Positions 63,991 to 64,000 of a stretch of 64,000 nt of DNA are shown here, in pieces. The notes beneath the pieces were generated by a model, which was given only the letters and a program-made list of their open reading frames with translations, was not told the DNA's origin and did no database searches. A program made the translations under genes and the position numbers. Source of the stretch: Acinetobacter sichuanensis. GTDB taxonomy: Bacteria > Pseudomonadota > Gammaproteobacteria > Pseudomonadales > Moraxellaceae. The first letter of the stretch is position 1. The number at the start of each line of letters is the position of its first letter. The stretch lies in assembly GCF_003024515.2 (NCBI RefSeq), contig NZ_PYIX02000015.1, positions 26,188 through 90,187 on the forward strand. Reading direction: 5' to 3'.

Positions 63991-64000
63991 ACAATCAATG

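Overview
The window is a low-GC gammaproteobacterial chromosome segment that reads as Acinetobacter. The basis is the AT-rich base composition, the Gln-rich proteins, and a set of housekeeping genes and gene orders typical of that genus: pilT-pilU, fur divergent from bamE with rnfH nearby, argB, algC-type phosphomannomutase, dut, minCDE, ftsK divergent from trxB, and aat-bpt. Species cannot be set from the sequence alone. I see no rRNA, tRNA, CRISPR array, complete insertion sequence or prophage.

Left part (1-13.9 kb). A minus-strand module encodes a MoxR-type AAA+ ATPase (cut by the window edge), a large uncharacterised protein and a SWIM zinc-finger protein, resembling the E. coli yehL/yehQ type of system. 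Next come small hypothetical genes, a DUF4126 membrane protein, a 47-residue zinc-ribbon protein, and an accessory pair: a leucine-rich-variant repeat protein and a NADAR protein of the family normally paired with the DNA ADP-ribosyltransferase DarT. No darT is present here. A stand-alone acnD (2-methylcitrate cycle), ygfZ, an unknown secreted protein and a PQQ-type beta-propeller dehydrogenase follow.

Middle part (13.9-34.4 kb). This is accessory-rich: a small phosphatase, a DsbC-like thiol isomerase, a 991-residue VIT-VWA-TPR-DUF2135 protein and a Sel1-repeat protein. A NAD-salvage cluster follows (PRPP-synthetase-like protein, nicotinamide phosphoribosyltransferase NadV, NrtR-like Nudix regulator). 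After it come several unknown proteins and lipoproteins, the sbcDC nuclease operon, a tandem pair of paralogous lipoproteins and a thioesterase.

Right part (34.5-64 kb). Mostly core genes: yggS, pilT-pilU, fur/bamE, rnfH with a transporter-like gene, bacteriohemerythrin, a glutamine amidotransferase, an OlsB-like acyltransferase, argB, algC-like, dut, rep, an OmpA-type lipoprotein, a PlsC-like acyltransferase, a voltage-sensor-like membrane protein without a pore, minCDE, a PA4642-family protein, lysE-like, ftsK, trxB, a protein methyltransferase-like gene, aat, bpt, rimI and a PF10118 metal-dependent hydrolase with a palindromic operator at its promoter.

Most worth a second look: the NADAR gene without its toxin beside a repeat protein; the prs-nadV-nrtR cluster, whose first two genes have the same family make-up as the phage NAD+-reconstitution pair NARP1; the MoxR/SWIM module; the pore-less voltage-sensor-like protein; and a multi-hairpin element downstream of minE.
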